A DNA stretch of 11,854 nucleotides from Candidatus Magasanikiibacteriota bacterium (GCA_903853785.1 CAINUM010000053.1:1-11854), one strand, 5' to 3'; shown: positions 1 through 8,057, counted from the stretch's first letter. Translations and numbers: made by a program. Notes: generated by a model from the sequence alone, not told the origin.

Positions 1-28
1 ATAAATCGGGATTTCTAAAACAATACAT
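1..28 (-). CDS. Possible 5' end of the next gene (partial, runs off left edge)
   Basis: After the ftsQ stop (TAG, 34-36) only one minus-strand frame stays open to the window edge. It has GTG at 31-29 and ATG at 28-26, and would begin MYCFRNPDL. The resulting gap of about 5 nt fits the 1-6 nt spacing used at the other junctions of this operon. Nine codons are too few to identify a product. In many bacteria ftsA or ftsZ follows ftsQ, but nothing visible here shows that. This could equally be untranslated spacer. Confidence 0.22.
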
Positions 29-33
29 CACAT

Positions 34-978
34 CTATTTCCAGTATACCCTCTCTCCAAACCTCAGGTCGATATACTCAGTTGGCTTATTATCGGTCAGG
101 ATAATTTTGAGGTTTTTGAGCTGTATTTGTTGTTCTATCTCAGTATTTACCAGTATATACCAGGGTTGCTTGGAAAATATTTTTAAATTAAAATCCGTGT
201 CACCTATTTGAAAATATTGCACCTCGGCTATTCCTTGTTCTTTTAGTAGTCTTACCCAATCAACAGCATTTTTAATAGCTTTGGTTGGTAAGATCTTAGC
301 CTCATTAGTCGCCATTACTTTATCATTGAAAATAACTGGGAAATCACCATATTCTGTCTGTATTTTTTGATAAGTTGATAGATGGATATTTTTTGATAAT
401 GTACTACTGGTTGAGGTAGAAATATTTGAATTAGCAACGTTTAAATATTCATTGAGAATTTTTATATTTTTACCATCTGCATCAACCAAATAATAGTTTG
501 TATTGTCATCATAAATTACACTTGCTGGTTTTTCAGACACGTTAACTTGAATAGTATCAGGAAACACCTTTTTAACCTCTACGCTGTCGTATAAGAAGGT
601 CTGCTGAACTTTACCCGCAATAGACTTGCTGGGAATTAAAAAATAGTTAGTTTGTGTAAAAGTAAATTGACGAATAAAATTTTCAACATCCACTGCTTTA
701 GTGATTTTATTTCCTGTTATTACAATTTTGCTAATTTTAAAATAAGGTAAAGTTAAAATCAAAACCATCCAACTCACAATTAATATAATAAAAAATGCCC
801 AAATAAATTTAGTCTTATTTTTGGCCACAGGAATTTCCTTCTTAAAGGGATTTTTTAGACTAGATTGTTGTAGATCCACCGCTATTTCTTTTTTTTGACG
901 TTTGGCTTTCAACTTTTGCCAAAAAGATTGGTGGGGTTTGTATTGATTAAAACTTTTATTGGAATGAAAATGTTGCAT
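34..978 (-). CDS. ftsQ: Cell division protein FtsQ/DivIB
   Basis: A bitopic divisome scaffold protein of 314 residues, at the upper end for the family. It has a basic, Gln/Lys-rich cytoplasmic tail (1-56), one membrane helix (about 57-78), and then a POTRA domain beginning FKISKIVITGN (80-90). The POTRA domain runs through the KVFPDTIQVNVSEKPA segment (137-152), where FtsQ proteins carry a conserved '..P..l.v.v.Er.P' pattern. A beta domain follows and ends YIDLRFGERVYWK, a typical FtsQ C-terminus ('YIDLRF.dRvy.K'). FtsQ normally links FtsB/FtsL to the septal peptidoglycan machinery outside the membrane. A Ser/Thr/Asn-rich stretch (183-194) inside the beta domain looks like a flexible loop. 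The ATG lies 2 nt after the alr stop with no SD upstream, so translation is probably coupled to alr. Family assignment rests on architecture and end motifs, because the sequence itself is divergent. Confidence 0.9.
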   Translation of the reverse strand: MQHFHSNKSFNQYKPHQSFWQKLKAKRQKKEIAVDLQQSSLKNPFKKEIPVAKNKTKFIWAFFIILIVSWMVLILTLPYFKISKIVITGNKITKAVDVENFIRQFTFTQTNYFLIPSKSIAGKVQQTFLYDSVEVKKVFPDTIQVNVSEKPASVIYDDNTNYYLVDADGKNIKILNEYLNVANSNISTSTSSTLSKNIHLSTYQKIQTEYGDFPVIFNDKVMATNEAKILPTKAIKNAVDWVRLLKEQGIAEVQYFQIGDTDFNLKIFSKQPWYILVNTEIEQQIQLKNLKIILTDNKPTEYIDLRFGERVYWK

Positions 979-979
979 A

Positions 980-1013
980 ATTAATCAATAATTCTTGGAA
1001 GAAGTGGATTAAT
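980..1013. repeat. Nested inverted repeat at the alr/ftsQ junction
   Basis: ATTAATC (980-986) is repeated inverted as GATTAAT (1007-1013). Between them TTCTT (992-996) and AAGAA (999-1003) form an inner inverted repeat around GG. On the minus strand this covers the last codons and stop of alr and ends 2 nt before the ftsQ ATG. The stem is AT-rich and the inner loop very tight, so folding is uncertain. The sequence also encodes a conserved alr C-terminus, so the symmetry may be chance. Confidence 0.3.
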
Positions 1014-2093
1014 ACGAGTTACCACCTCATAATTTATAGTGCCTATTTGTTTGGCTAAATCATCGGCGCCGATAGCCACATTTCCTTTATTTCCAATTAT
1101 AACTACTTCATCACCTACTTTAACATTCTTTATTTTAGAGACATCAATCATCATTAAATTCATGCAAATACGACCACGAATTGGACATTTAATTCCGCTC
1201 ACTATCACCTGTCCCGCATTCGATAATTTTCTGTCAATTCCATCCCAATACCCTACCGGCAATACGGCAATAATCGACTTGTGTTTAGTGGTATAGGTTC
1301 CACCATATCCTACTTTTGTTTTAGCTTCCACCGATTTAACTTGAATAATTTTTGTATTCAAACTTAGGGCTGGTAATAGCTCAATATTCTTTTGACTTTT
1401 TTGATTTGGATATAATCCATACAAACTTAAGCCTAGTCGCACGGCATTTAATCGGGCTGTTTTATGTAAAATAGTGGCGGCAGAGCAAGCAAAATGTTTG
1501 ATTGGGATATGGACACCATTCTTCTCTAGTACGCCAATGGTTTTTTCAAAGATTAATTGCTGTTTTTTTGTATATTCAAATTCGTCTTCGCTTGAAGCGA
1601 AATGACTCCATGCGCCTTCAAGATATAAGTTTCGTAGTTTGCAAATATTTTGTGCAAACGCTAAAGCGTCTATCGGCGCCACTCCTATTCTTGTTGTCCC
1701 AGTATCAATTTTTAAATGTACACTGACATCGCAACCTAAGTTTTTGGCGGCGTTGTTTAAAAAGGTTATTTGTTCTAATAAATATACTGGAAAAATCACC
1801 CCATGTTTTATTGCAATTTTTATTTTTTTGATATCTAACTCATAAAAACTCAATATCATTATTGGTTTTTTGATACCACTATTTATTAAAATAATTGCCT
1901 CATCTAAGTTTACCACACAAATTCTATCAACAAAAGAATTGAGGTCGCAAATTTTTGCAACCTCAATCATTCCGTGTCCATAAGCATTAGATTTTACTAC
2001 TGGCATCAGCAGTATATCTTTGCCTACTAGATTTTTGAATTGTTTAATATTATGCTCAATCGCTTTCCTTTTGATCACGACTTGTGTCAACAT
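981..2093 (-). CDS. alr: Alanine racemase (PLP-dependent)
   Basis: Interconverts L- and D-alanine in the cytoplasm, supplying D-Ala for the peptidoglycan stem peptide. It has 370 residues, the normal family length. The N-terminal PLP barrel holds VVKSNAYGHG (32-41) with the Schiff-base lysine at K34. KIDTGTTRIG (128-137) matches the family's K.DTGM.RLG. CSAATILH (203-210) and VRLGLSLYG (218-226) match further conserved blocks. The C-terminal beta domain holds VGYGGTY with the likely catalytic tyrosine Y263. It continues with GRICMNLMMIDVS (307-319; the usual form is GR.CMDq...DV) and ends INYEVVTRINPLLPR. The Met-Asn in place of the common Met-Asp is a mild deviation near the substrate-entry region. 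ATG follows the typA stop after 1 nt; an AGGA sits about 10 nt upstream, one of the few SD-like matches in this operon. Together with ftsQ and the mre genes it indicates a peptidoglycan-containing cell. Confidence 0.96.
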   Translation of the reverse strand: MLTQVVIKRKAIEHNIKQFKNLVGKDILLMPVVKSNAYGHGMIEVAKICDLNSFVDRICVVNLDEAIILINSGIKKPIMILSFYELDIKKIKIAIKHGVIFPVYLLEQITFLNNAAKNLGCDVSVHLKIDTGTTRIGVAPIDALAFAQNICKLRNLYLEGAWSHFASSEDEFEYTKKQQLIFEKTIGVLEKNGVHIPIKHFACSAATILHKTARLNAVRLGLSLYGLYPNQKSQKNIELLPALSLNTKIIQVKSVEAKTKVGYGGTYTTKHKSIIAVLPVGYWDGIDRKLSNAGQVIVSGIKCPIRGRICMNLMMIDVSKIKNVKVGDEVVIIGNKGNVAIGADDLAKQIGTINYEVVTRINPLLPRIID

Positions 2094-2094
2094 A

Positions 2095-3906
2095 TTATTT
2101 GATTCCTAGCATTTTTTTACGAGCTTCACTTTCACTCAATACTTGTTTGCGGATGCGGATATTTTTTGGAGTAATCTCTACCAATTCATCGTCACCGATA
2201 TATTCCAACGCATCTTCGAGATCCATAGTTTTAGGAGCGTTAAAGTGTTCGGATACACCATCACCTTTTGAACGCATGTTGGACAAAGCTTTTGTCTTGC
2301 AAACGTTTACGCGTAAATCACCAGTGCGAGCGTGTTGTCCAACAACTTGGCCAGAATATACATTCACTGCAGGTCCAAGGAACAATTGGCCCCTGTCTTG
2401 AGAGTTTAATAGTCCATACAAATTTGTAATACCAGTTTCGTGGGCAACTAGAGATCCTTGATCGCGTTCTTTCCAATCTCCTGGATCGGCAAAGTAACCA
2501 TTAAACATGGTATTGATAATACCCATACCTTTAGTATCGGTCAAAAATTCAGTACGATAACCAAATAAACCACGAGTTGGGATTGAGAATTCTCCAAAGA
2601 AAATTCCATTTTCAATATTCATGTGTTGCATCAAGCCGTGGCGAGATCCCAATTTTTGGATAACTGATCCAGAAGCAAATTCTGGAGCTTCGATGTAAAC
2701 AGTTTCGAAAGGTACCATTTTCTTTCCATCAACTTCTTTTACGATAACTTGTGGGCGAGAAACTTGGATTTCATAACCTTCACGACGTAGACGTTCGATC
2801 AAAATAGCCAAATGTAATTCACCACGTCCTGAAACGATCCAATCATTATTTTGTCCATTTTCAACATGTAATGCCATGTCAGTTTCTAATTCCTTGAACA
2901 ATCTTTCGTTGATTTGACGAGAAGTAGTAAATTGACCTTCCTTACCAGCAAAAGGAGAATCGTTAACCAAGAAAGTCATTTTTACAGTTGGTTGTTCGAT
3001 TTCCAAGATTGGTAAAGCGATCGGATTAATTGGGTCAGCAATAGTTTCGCCAATCATTGGATCAGGAATACCAGCGACCGCTACGATGTCTCCAGCCTCT
3101 ACATTTTCAGCAACACATCGATCTAGTCCTTCAAAACTCATTAATGCCACCAAACGATGCTTGGAAATAGTGCCATCACGACGAATGCGGGCAATTTCTT
3201 GTCCGGCTTTCATGCGTCCGTTCAACAATTTACCTGTTGCAATGCGACCCTTATAACTATCAGCAGTTAGTGTAGTGATAAGCATCTGTAAAGGCTGATC
3301 GGCATCACCACTTGGTTCCGGAATAAAATTTAAAATAGTATCAAATAATGGACTAATATCAGTCATTTTTGCAAGATCTGGTTCAAGACCAGCCAATCCT
3401 TGTTTGGCACTTGCGTAAATTACTGGGAAGTTGGCAGTTTCGTCGTCGGCTCCAAGTTCCAAGAAAAGATCAAATGTTTTGTCCAAAGCAAAAGCAGGAC
3501 GAGCATCTGGTTTGTCGATTTTGTTTACGACAACGATGATTTTTAATTTCATCGCCAAAGCTTTTTTGAGCACAAAACGAGTTTGAGGCATTGGACCTTC
3601 TTTGGCATCAACCAAAAGCAAACAACCATCGGCCATAGTTAAAACGCGTTCCACTTCCCCACCGAAATCGGCATGTCCTGGAGTATCAATAATATTAAGT
3701 TTAAAGTCTCCCCAACGTACCGCAGCATTTTTGGAGAAAATAGTAATACCACGTTCTTTTTCAAGATCGTTACTATCCATAACACAGATCTGATCAACAG
3801 TATCTTTGCTAAATTTAGTTTTTGCTTGATGCAAAAGCGCATCCACGAGAGTAGTCTTTCCATGATCAACGTGAGCGATGATGGCAATATTTCGAATCTT
3901 CTGCAT
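2095..3906 (-). CDS. typA: Ribosome-associated translational GTPase TypA/BipA
   Basis: An EF-G/LepA-family GTPase that binds the 70S ribosome and helps large-subunit maturation and stress or cold adaptation in studied bacteria. It has 603 residues, the usual length. G1 is AHVDHGKTTL (11-20), G2 lies in ERGITIFSKN (51-60), and G3 is DTPGHADFGGEVERVL (74-89). G4 is NKIDKP (128-133) and the G5-like motif is ASAKQG (165-170). The EF-Tu-like domain II follows (about 205-300). The EF-G-like domains come next and include WIVSGRGELHLAILIERLRR (356-375). The TypA-specific C-terminal domain has VYSGQVVGQHARTGDLRVN (516-534) and DELVEITPKNIRIRK (573-587), which separates it from LepA and EF-G. The ATG follows the serS stop by 6 nt (AGAAAT, no real SD). 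Its codon choice looks somewhat more C-ending than its neighbours, as expected for a well-expressed gene; this was judged by eye. Confidence 0.97.
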   Translation of the reverse strand: MQKIRNIAIIAHVDHGKTTLVDALLHQAKTKFSKDTVDQICVMDSNDLEKERGITIFSKNAAVRWGDFKLNIIDTPGHADFGGEVERVLTMADGCLLLVDAKEGPMPQTRFVLKKALAMKLKIIVVVNKIDKPDARPAFALDKTFDLFLELGADDETANFPVIYASAKQGLAGLEPDLAKMTDISPLFDTILNFIPEPSGDADQPLQMLITTLTADSYKGRIATGKLLNGRMKAGQEIARIRRDGTISKHRLVALMSFEGLDRCVAENVEAGDIVAVAGIPDPMIGETIADPINPIALPILEIEQPTVKMTFLVNDSPFAGKEGQFTTSRQINERLFKELETDMALHVENGQNNDWIVSGRGELHLAILIERLRREGYEIQVSRPQVIVKEVDGKKMVPFETVYIEAPEFASGSVIQKLGSRHGLMQHMNIENGIFFGEFSIPTRGLFGYRTEFLTDTKGMGIINTMFNGYFADPGDWKERDQGSLVAHETGITNLYGLLNSQDRGQLFLGPAVNVYSGQVVGQHARTGDLRVNVCKTKALSNMRSKGDGVSEHFNAPKTMDLEDALEYIGDDELVEITPKNIRIRKQVLSESEARKKMLGIK

Positions 3907-3912
3907 ATTTCT

Positions 3913-5148
3913 TTATAGTTTTTCTAGACCGCAATAAGGCTGCAGTACTTTTGGAATTAAAATCGATCCGTCCGCTTGCTGATATTGTTCCACAATCGCG
4001 ATCGGAAAGCGACTGAGCACTACGGCAGTACCATTGAGCGTGTGCAACAGCTCGGTCTCACCATTTTCTTTGCGGTATTTAATGTTTAATCGTCTTGATT
4101 GATAATCAGTGCAATTGCTACAGCTGGTGATCTCACCAAAGCCGTCATTCATGGTCATCCAAGCTTCTAGATCATACTTGCGATAGGCTGGACCTCCCAA
4201 GTCCCCAGATGGGATATCAATTACTCTGTAGTTCAATTCTAGGCCGTCTATTATTTCTTTTTCGATGGCTAAAATTTCTTGATGCATTTTTTCACTATCT
4301 TCCGGTTTACAATAAACGAACATTTCAAGTTTTGTAAACTGGTGTACTCGGTACAAACCTTTGTTGGTTCGGCCGTAGGCACCCGCTTCAGTGCGGAAAC
4401 AGTGAGATATAGCTATATATTTTTTTGGGCCATTAGTCAAGTCCAAGACCTCTCCAGAATGATAGCCACCCATCGTTATTTCAGCCGTTCCAATCAAACT
4501 TAAGTCGGTATTTTCAATGGAGTAAGTTTGGGTTTCGTTTCCTCTTGGATTAAAGCCAATACCGGTTAAAATTTCATTCTTGGCTAGATCAGGCGTTTCC
4601 ATCAAGGTATAGCCGTGTTTAGTTACGACATCGATGCCGTAATTTATCAAGGCCTGATTCAATCTTACTAGGTTATTTTTTGTAAAATAGAATTTTGCTC
4701 CAGCCACTTTAGTACCACGCTCAAAGTCAATTAAGTCATTTTGAACCATTAACTCTTCGTGATCTTTTGGTGTGAAATCTAGTTTGAATGTTTCTGGACT
4801 TTGGAATACAACTTTGTAATCCTCTTCTCCCCCAATTGGACTTTCTGGGTGAGTAAGGTTAGGGACTTGCATCAGATAATTTTTGTATTCAACCTCTACA
4901 AGCTCAAGATCAACGTCGTTTTGTTTGATCTGTTCTCCCACCTCACGCATTTTGGTGATTTCTTCTTCCGTTGGTTTGCCTTTGGATTTTTGATTACGGG
5001 CAGCACGTAGATCTTCTACTTGTTTTAGTAGAACACGGCGCTGTTCATCCAATTGTAGTAATTTATCCAAATCTATTTTGACGTGACGGTTAATACAATT
5101 TTGTTTGATTAACTCAATGTTTTCACGAATGAATTTAATATCGATCAT
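3913..5148 (-). CDS. serS: Serine--tRNA ligase (class II)
   Basis: Charges tRNA-Ser (and tRNA-Sec where present) with serine. It has 411 residues, slightly shorter than the usual 420-430. The N-terminal MIDIKFIREN start and a long charged helical hairpin (about 27-92) form the tRNA-binding coiled coil. The class II core carries the serine-recognition TAE (221-223, in LIGTAEITM). Motif 2 is HCFRTEAGAYGRTNKGLYRVHQF (249-271). A conserved ITSCSNCTDYQSRR block lies at 340-353. Motif 3 runs LNGTAVVLSRFPIAIVEQYQ (371-390) and ends with the family's GSILIPKVLQPY (394-405). Motif 3 reads SRFPIA where most SerRS have GRT.vA; the arginine is kept, so activity is expected. The ATG comes 4 nt after the stop of the upstream fusion gene, with no SD. 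It is the second aminoacyl-tRNA synthetase in the lysS block. Confidence 0.97.
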   Translation of the reverse strand: MIDIKFIRENIELIKQNCINRHVKIDLDKLLQLDEQRRVLLKQVEDLRAARNQKSKGKPTEEEITKMREVGEQIKQNDVDLELVEVEYKNYLMQVPNLTHPESPIGGEEDYKVVFQSPETFKLDFTPKDHEELMVQNDLIDFERGTKVAGAKFYFTKNNLVRLNQALINYGIDVVTKHGYTLMETPDLAKNEILTGIGFNPRGNETQTYSIENTDLSLIGTAEITMGGYHSGEVLDLTNGPKKYIAISHCFRTEAGAYGRTNKGLYRVHQFTKLEMFVYCKPEDSEKMHQEILAIEKEIIDGLELNYRVIDIPSGDLGGPAYRKYDLEAWMTMNDGFGEITSCSNCTDYQSRRLNIKYRKENGETELLHTLNGTAVVLSRFPIAIVEQYQQADGSILIPKVLQPYCGLEKL

Positions 5149-5152
5149 ATAT

Positions 5153-6172
5153 TTAATCTATATATTTTTTCAAAGCGTTTTTACCTTGTTGAATAATTTC
5201 TTTGTTCAGTGGTAAAAAATCTAATTTTAAAGCTTCTTTCATTGTGAACCATCCGTAACCAGCAGTTTCATTATCAGCGATTTTTATTTTGCCAGATTTA
5301 ATTTTACAAATGTAGATAATTAGAAAGACCTGGTATCCGTATTTATCTTCCGATTTAGTCCAAATTTGTTGTAAGAGTTCTAATGGCTCAACCGTATATC
5401 CAGTTTCTTCTCGTACTTCACGAACCAAGCTACCGAGAACCTCTTCGCCGTTCTCCACTCCCCCGCCAGGAAATTCCCATTTATTATTATGTTCCGGTTT
5501 GGTGTCACGACGTAAAGTGAAAAACATTTTTCTATCCTTTACGATAATTGCAGCCGGCACGACAATTTGTTTGAAAGCAAATTGTTTTGATAAATAAAAA
5601 CCTACTTTTACTATCGCCTGACCACGATGGCTAATATTATTTTTTTCAGCAATACTTAATTCAGAAAAATTCATTTTTAGTGGTGGGTAGTAAAAAATAC
5701 AATCATAATTCATACCAGGACGAAAATCAGAAATACTTTCATCTGAAATTATTCCGTCTGCTCGGCCCGGGAATATAGCAAACACGTCGGTGTCAGGATG
5801 ATAAACACAAGCGTGAGTTTCAAAATAAGCTTGGCGTTTTGATTTCGGTACGCCTTTTAATAGTTTTAATATTTTTAAATTACGTTCTTCTGGAGTTGCA
5901 GCTAAGCGCTTGGCTTTTACTCCCGGCATTCCTTTTAAATGTTTTACATAAAAAGCGGTATCTTCTGCAACGGTCAATATTCCACTTTTTTTGGCGTAGA
6001 ACTTTGCTTTATTTAAAGCATTCTCCCAGGTTGTATCAAACGGTTCATCGGCTTCTACCTTGTCTAGTCCGACATCTTTTAGGTTTAGAAATTTAAAATT
6101 TAAATCGCCAAAAAAGCTCACTATTTCTTTGAACTTTCCTGGATTGGTGGTGGCGATTAAAATCTTTTGCAT
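5153..6172 (-). CDS. HAM1/RdgB-like NTP pyrophosphatase fused to a NUDIX hydrolase
   Basis: A 339-residue protein with two domains in one uninterrupted frame. Residues 1 to about 197 resemble the HAM1/RdgB (ITPase) family, which hydrolyses dITP/XTP to monophosphates. Matching blocks are ILIATTNPGKFKEI (4-17; family T.N.GK..E), TWENALNKA (48-56; family ENA..KA), EDTAFYV (70-76; family DDSGL.V, with the likely catalytic Asp at D71), GMPGVKAKR (81-89) and NNISHRGQA (178-186; family SHR). Residues from about 202 form a NUDIX domain with the complete box G237-x5-E243-x7-REVREETGY (251-259), preceded by WEFPGG (232-237). The HAM1 half is divergent: Ser-Gly is Thr-Ala at 72-73, and the FGYDP.F block reads MNYDCIF (154-160), so base preference may differ. 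Each half alone would be about 200 and 140 residues, so this is a true fusion. A role in cleaning damaged nucleotides is inferred. It sits 5 nt after the nucleotidyltransferase gene and 4 nt before serS. Confidence 0.9.
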   Translation of the reverse strand: MQKILIATTNPGKFKEIVSFFGDLNFKFLNLKDVGLDKVEADEPFDTTWENALNKAKFYAKKSGILTVAEDTAFYVKHLKGMPGVKAKRLAATPEERNLKILKLLKGVPKSKRQAYFETHACVYHPDTDVFAIFPGRADGIISDESISDFRPGMNYDCIFYYPPLKMNFSELSIAEKNNISHRGQAIVKVGFYLSKQFAFKQIVVPAAIIVKDRKMFFTLRRDTKPEHNNKWEFPGGGVENGEEVLGSLVREVREETGYTVEPLELLQQIWTKSEDKYGYQVFLIIYICKIKSGKIKIADNETAGYGWFTMKEALKLDFLPLNKEIIQQGKNALKKYID

Positions 6173-6177
6173 ATAAT

Positions 6178-6573
6178 TTAGTCAGTACGTAATTTTGAAC
6201 TTTTATAAATATCTTCTTTAAATGGTAAAAGTCTAACGATTTTAGTTTTTTGATCAATGATTGTATTCAAGCTATCGACAAAAGCGCGTTGGTCATAACC
6301 CAGCGCGATAATATCTGGTTTCTCATCTCTAATCACCTGATACTTGTCGGCGACGTTGCCTAAAATTACTTTATCGGCAATTTGTAAATTTTCAATATTT
6401 TTTAATCTAGTAGTTTCGTTGTTTTGAACCGTTCTGCCTTTTACTTCCAATACTGTTTGATCTCTAGCTACTACTACCGTTAGTGTATCACCTAGTTTTT
6501 TTGCTTCAGTAAAAAGGTAGATGTGACCAGGATGAATAATGTCGAATGTGCCAAATAGCATCACTTTAGTCAT
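6178..6573 (-). CDS. Cytidylyltransferase-like nucleotidyltransferase (RibL/TagD family)
   Basis: A 131-residue single-domain Rossmann-like enzyme that transfers AMP or CMP from a nucleotide triphosphate to a phosphorylated acceptor. MLFGTFDIIHPGHIYLF (5-21) holds the HxGH signature as HPGH (14-17). VVVARDQTV (33-41) and IENLQIADKVILG (60-72) follow, then KPDIIALGYDQ (85-95), which lines the nucleotide site. The C-terminal YKSSKLR (123-129) takes the place of the usual IS.T.IR motif. The VARDQTV, DKVILG and KPDIIALGYDQ pattern looks most like archaeal-type FAD synthetase RibL. Glycerol-3-phosphate cytidylyltransferase (TagD) or the nucleotidyl half of HldE remain possible, so no symbol is assigned. 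It starts 2 nt after the lysS stop (TAG-AT-ATG) without an SD. The substrate cannot be read from the sequence. Confidence 0.88.
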   Translation of the reverse strand: MTKVMLFGTFDIIHPGHIYLFTEAKKLGDTLTVVVARDQTVLEVKGRTVQNNETTRLKNIENLQIADKVILGNVADKYQVIRDEKPDIIALGYDQRAFVDSLNTIIDQKTKIVRLLPFKEDIYKSSKLRTD

Positions 6574-6575
6574 AT

Positions 6576-8036
6576 CTATTTTTCAGGTCTCATGGTTGGA
6601 AACAAAATTACCTCTTTTAAATTATCAGCATCAACCAATAATTTAATCAGACGATCGATTCCCATGCCTAAGCCGCCAGTTGGAGGCATACCGTGTCGTA
6701 AAGCTGTAATGAAGTCTTCGTCGTATGGCATACTTTCTTCATCGCCAGCTTCCTCAAGACGAGTCTGTTCTTTAAAACGTTCTTCTTGATCGATCGGATC
6801 ATTCAATTCGGAGAAAGCATTACAGAGTTCATTTCCACCAACACACAAAAGTTGGAAACGTTCGACATAACGTGGATCGTCGCTTTTTTTCTTGGCCAAT
6901 GGAGAAAGCTCAACTGGGTGGTCAATCATGAAGATTGGGTTGATTATATGTGGTCGAGCATATACTTTGTATATTTCATCGATCAGTTTACCGCGACCAG
7001 TTCCTGGTTTTAGATCTTCTACTTTTAATTCAATCGCTTTTTTAAACATGGCTTCGTCAGTTGGAAAATCTTCAATATCAAATTTAGCGTATTGGATAAT
7101 CAAGTCACGCATCGAAACGCGTGGGTATGGTCCAGTAAAATCTACCTCTTTACCACCGATACTCAATTTTAATTCTTTTCCAGCCGCTTTAATCAATTTA
7201 GGTAATAAATCTTCCATCAAGTCCATTAATTTTGTATAATCTGCATAAGCCCAATAAAATTCAATCTGAGTGAATTCTGGATTATGATTGTGGTCAATCC
7301 CCTCGTTACGAAAACACTTGGCAACTTCATATACTTTTTCAAAACCACCAACGATTAAACGTTTTAAATATAACTCAGGAGCAATACGTAAATACAAAGG
7401 AATATCCAAAGCGTTATGATGTGTAATAAATGGTTTGGCTAAAGCACCACCGTATAAAGTTTGTAAAACTGGAGTTTCAACTTCGTAAAAACCAAGCCCA
7501 TCAAAATAGTTGCGGATTTGTTTCACTACATTACTGCGAATTTTGGCAATCGCCATGGAATCATCGTTGGACAATAAATCCAAATAACGTTTGCGGTAGC
7601 GTTGTTCTGTATCGCTAAGCCCATGAAATTTTTCTGGTAATGGTAAAAGCGCTTTGGAGAGCAAAGTGTAGTCTTTCACCAAGATAGAGGTTTCACCAGC
7701 ATGAGTCACAAAAATTGTGCCTTCGACCGAAATAAAATCACCTAAATCAAAATTTTTAACAAAAAATTTATATTTATCTTTGCCGAGTTCCTTTTCAGAG
7801 ACGGCTAATTGCATTTTTCCAGAGGCATCTTTAAGGTGAGAAAAGCAAAGTCGGCCCATATCGCGCATGGCAACCAGGCGTCCACTAGATTGTACTGGAG
7901 TCTCCACTGCCAAGGTTTTTGCCTCTTCCAAAGGGGTCCCCTTCTCGCTTTTGGCTGGATATGGTTCAACACCGGCTTCTCTGATCGTTTTTAGACGACC
8001 AATACGTGTTTCAAATTCGTTTATTTCTTCAGTCAT
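6576..8036 (-). CDS. lysS: Lysine--tRNA ligase (class II)
   Basis: Charges tRNA-Lys with lysine. It has 486 residues, near the family norm of about 490-505. The N-terminal OB-fold anticodon-binding domain (about 45-125) includes GRLVAMRDMGRLCFSHLKD (52-70). The class II catalytic core has RYRKRYLDLL (146-155), GFYEVETPVL (182-191, motif 1 region), GGALAKPFITHHNALD (196-211) and YLRIAPELYLKRL (215-227). Motif 2 contains CFRNEGIDHNHNPEFTQIE (241-259). HPVELSPLAK (373-382) and NAFSELNDP (406-414) follow, and motif 3 is GGLGMGIDRL (454-463). All active-site blocks look intact. It has its own extended -10 promoter just upstream and is the first gene of a seven-gene block. There is no SD: the leader is about 15 nt and A/U-rich. 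Confidence 0.98.
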   Translation of the reverse strand: MTEEINEFETRIGRLKTIREAGVEPYPAKSEKGTPLEEAKTLAVETPVQSSGRLVAMRDMGRLCFSHLKDASGKMQLAVSEKELGKDKYKFFVKNFDLGDFISVEGTIFVTHAGETSILVKDYTLLSKALLPLPEKFHGLSDTEQRYRKRYLDLLSNDDSMAIAKIRSNVVKQIRNYFDGLGFYEVETPVLQTLYGGALAKPFITHHNALDIPLYLRIAPELYLKRLIVGGFEKVYEVAKCFRNEGIDHNHNPEFTQIEFYWAYADYTKLMDLMEDLLPKLIKAAGKELKLSIGGKEVDFTGPYPRVSMRDLIIQYAKFDIEDFPTDEAMFKKAIELKVEDLKPGTGRGKLIDEIYKVYARPHIINPIFMIDHPVELSPLAKKKSDDPRYVERFQLLCVGGNELCNAFSELNDPIDQEERFKEQTRLEEAGDEESMPYDEDFITALRHGMPPTGGLGMGIDRLIKLLVDADNLKEVILFPTMRPEK

Positions 8037-8057
8037 AAAAATAATTTTAACCTTTAG

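Noticed and set aside
1039..1296. Plus-strand open frame over alr, and similar plus-strand frames over the other genes
   Set aside because: All are opposite-strand shadows of strongly conserved minus-strand genes, with no recognisable protein motifs.
2081..2093. Perfect TTGACA right after the alr ATG as a possible -35 box
   Set aside because: No -10-like hexamer lies 16-18 nt downstream; the bases are simply Leu-Thr codons of alr.
3639..3887. Second minus-strand frame inside the typA 5' region
   Set aside because: It overlaps the GTPase domain of typA in another frame and shows no domain.
4404..4440. TTGACT, 17-nt spacer, TATAGC inside serS as an internal promoter
   Set aside because: It lies about 500 nt before typA within conserved coding sequence and the -10 match is weak; chance is likely in AT-rich DNA.
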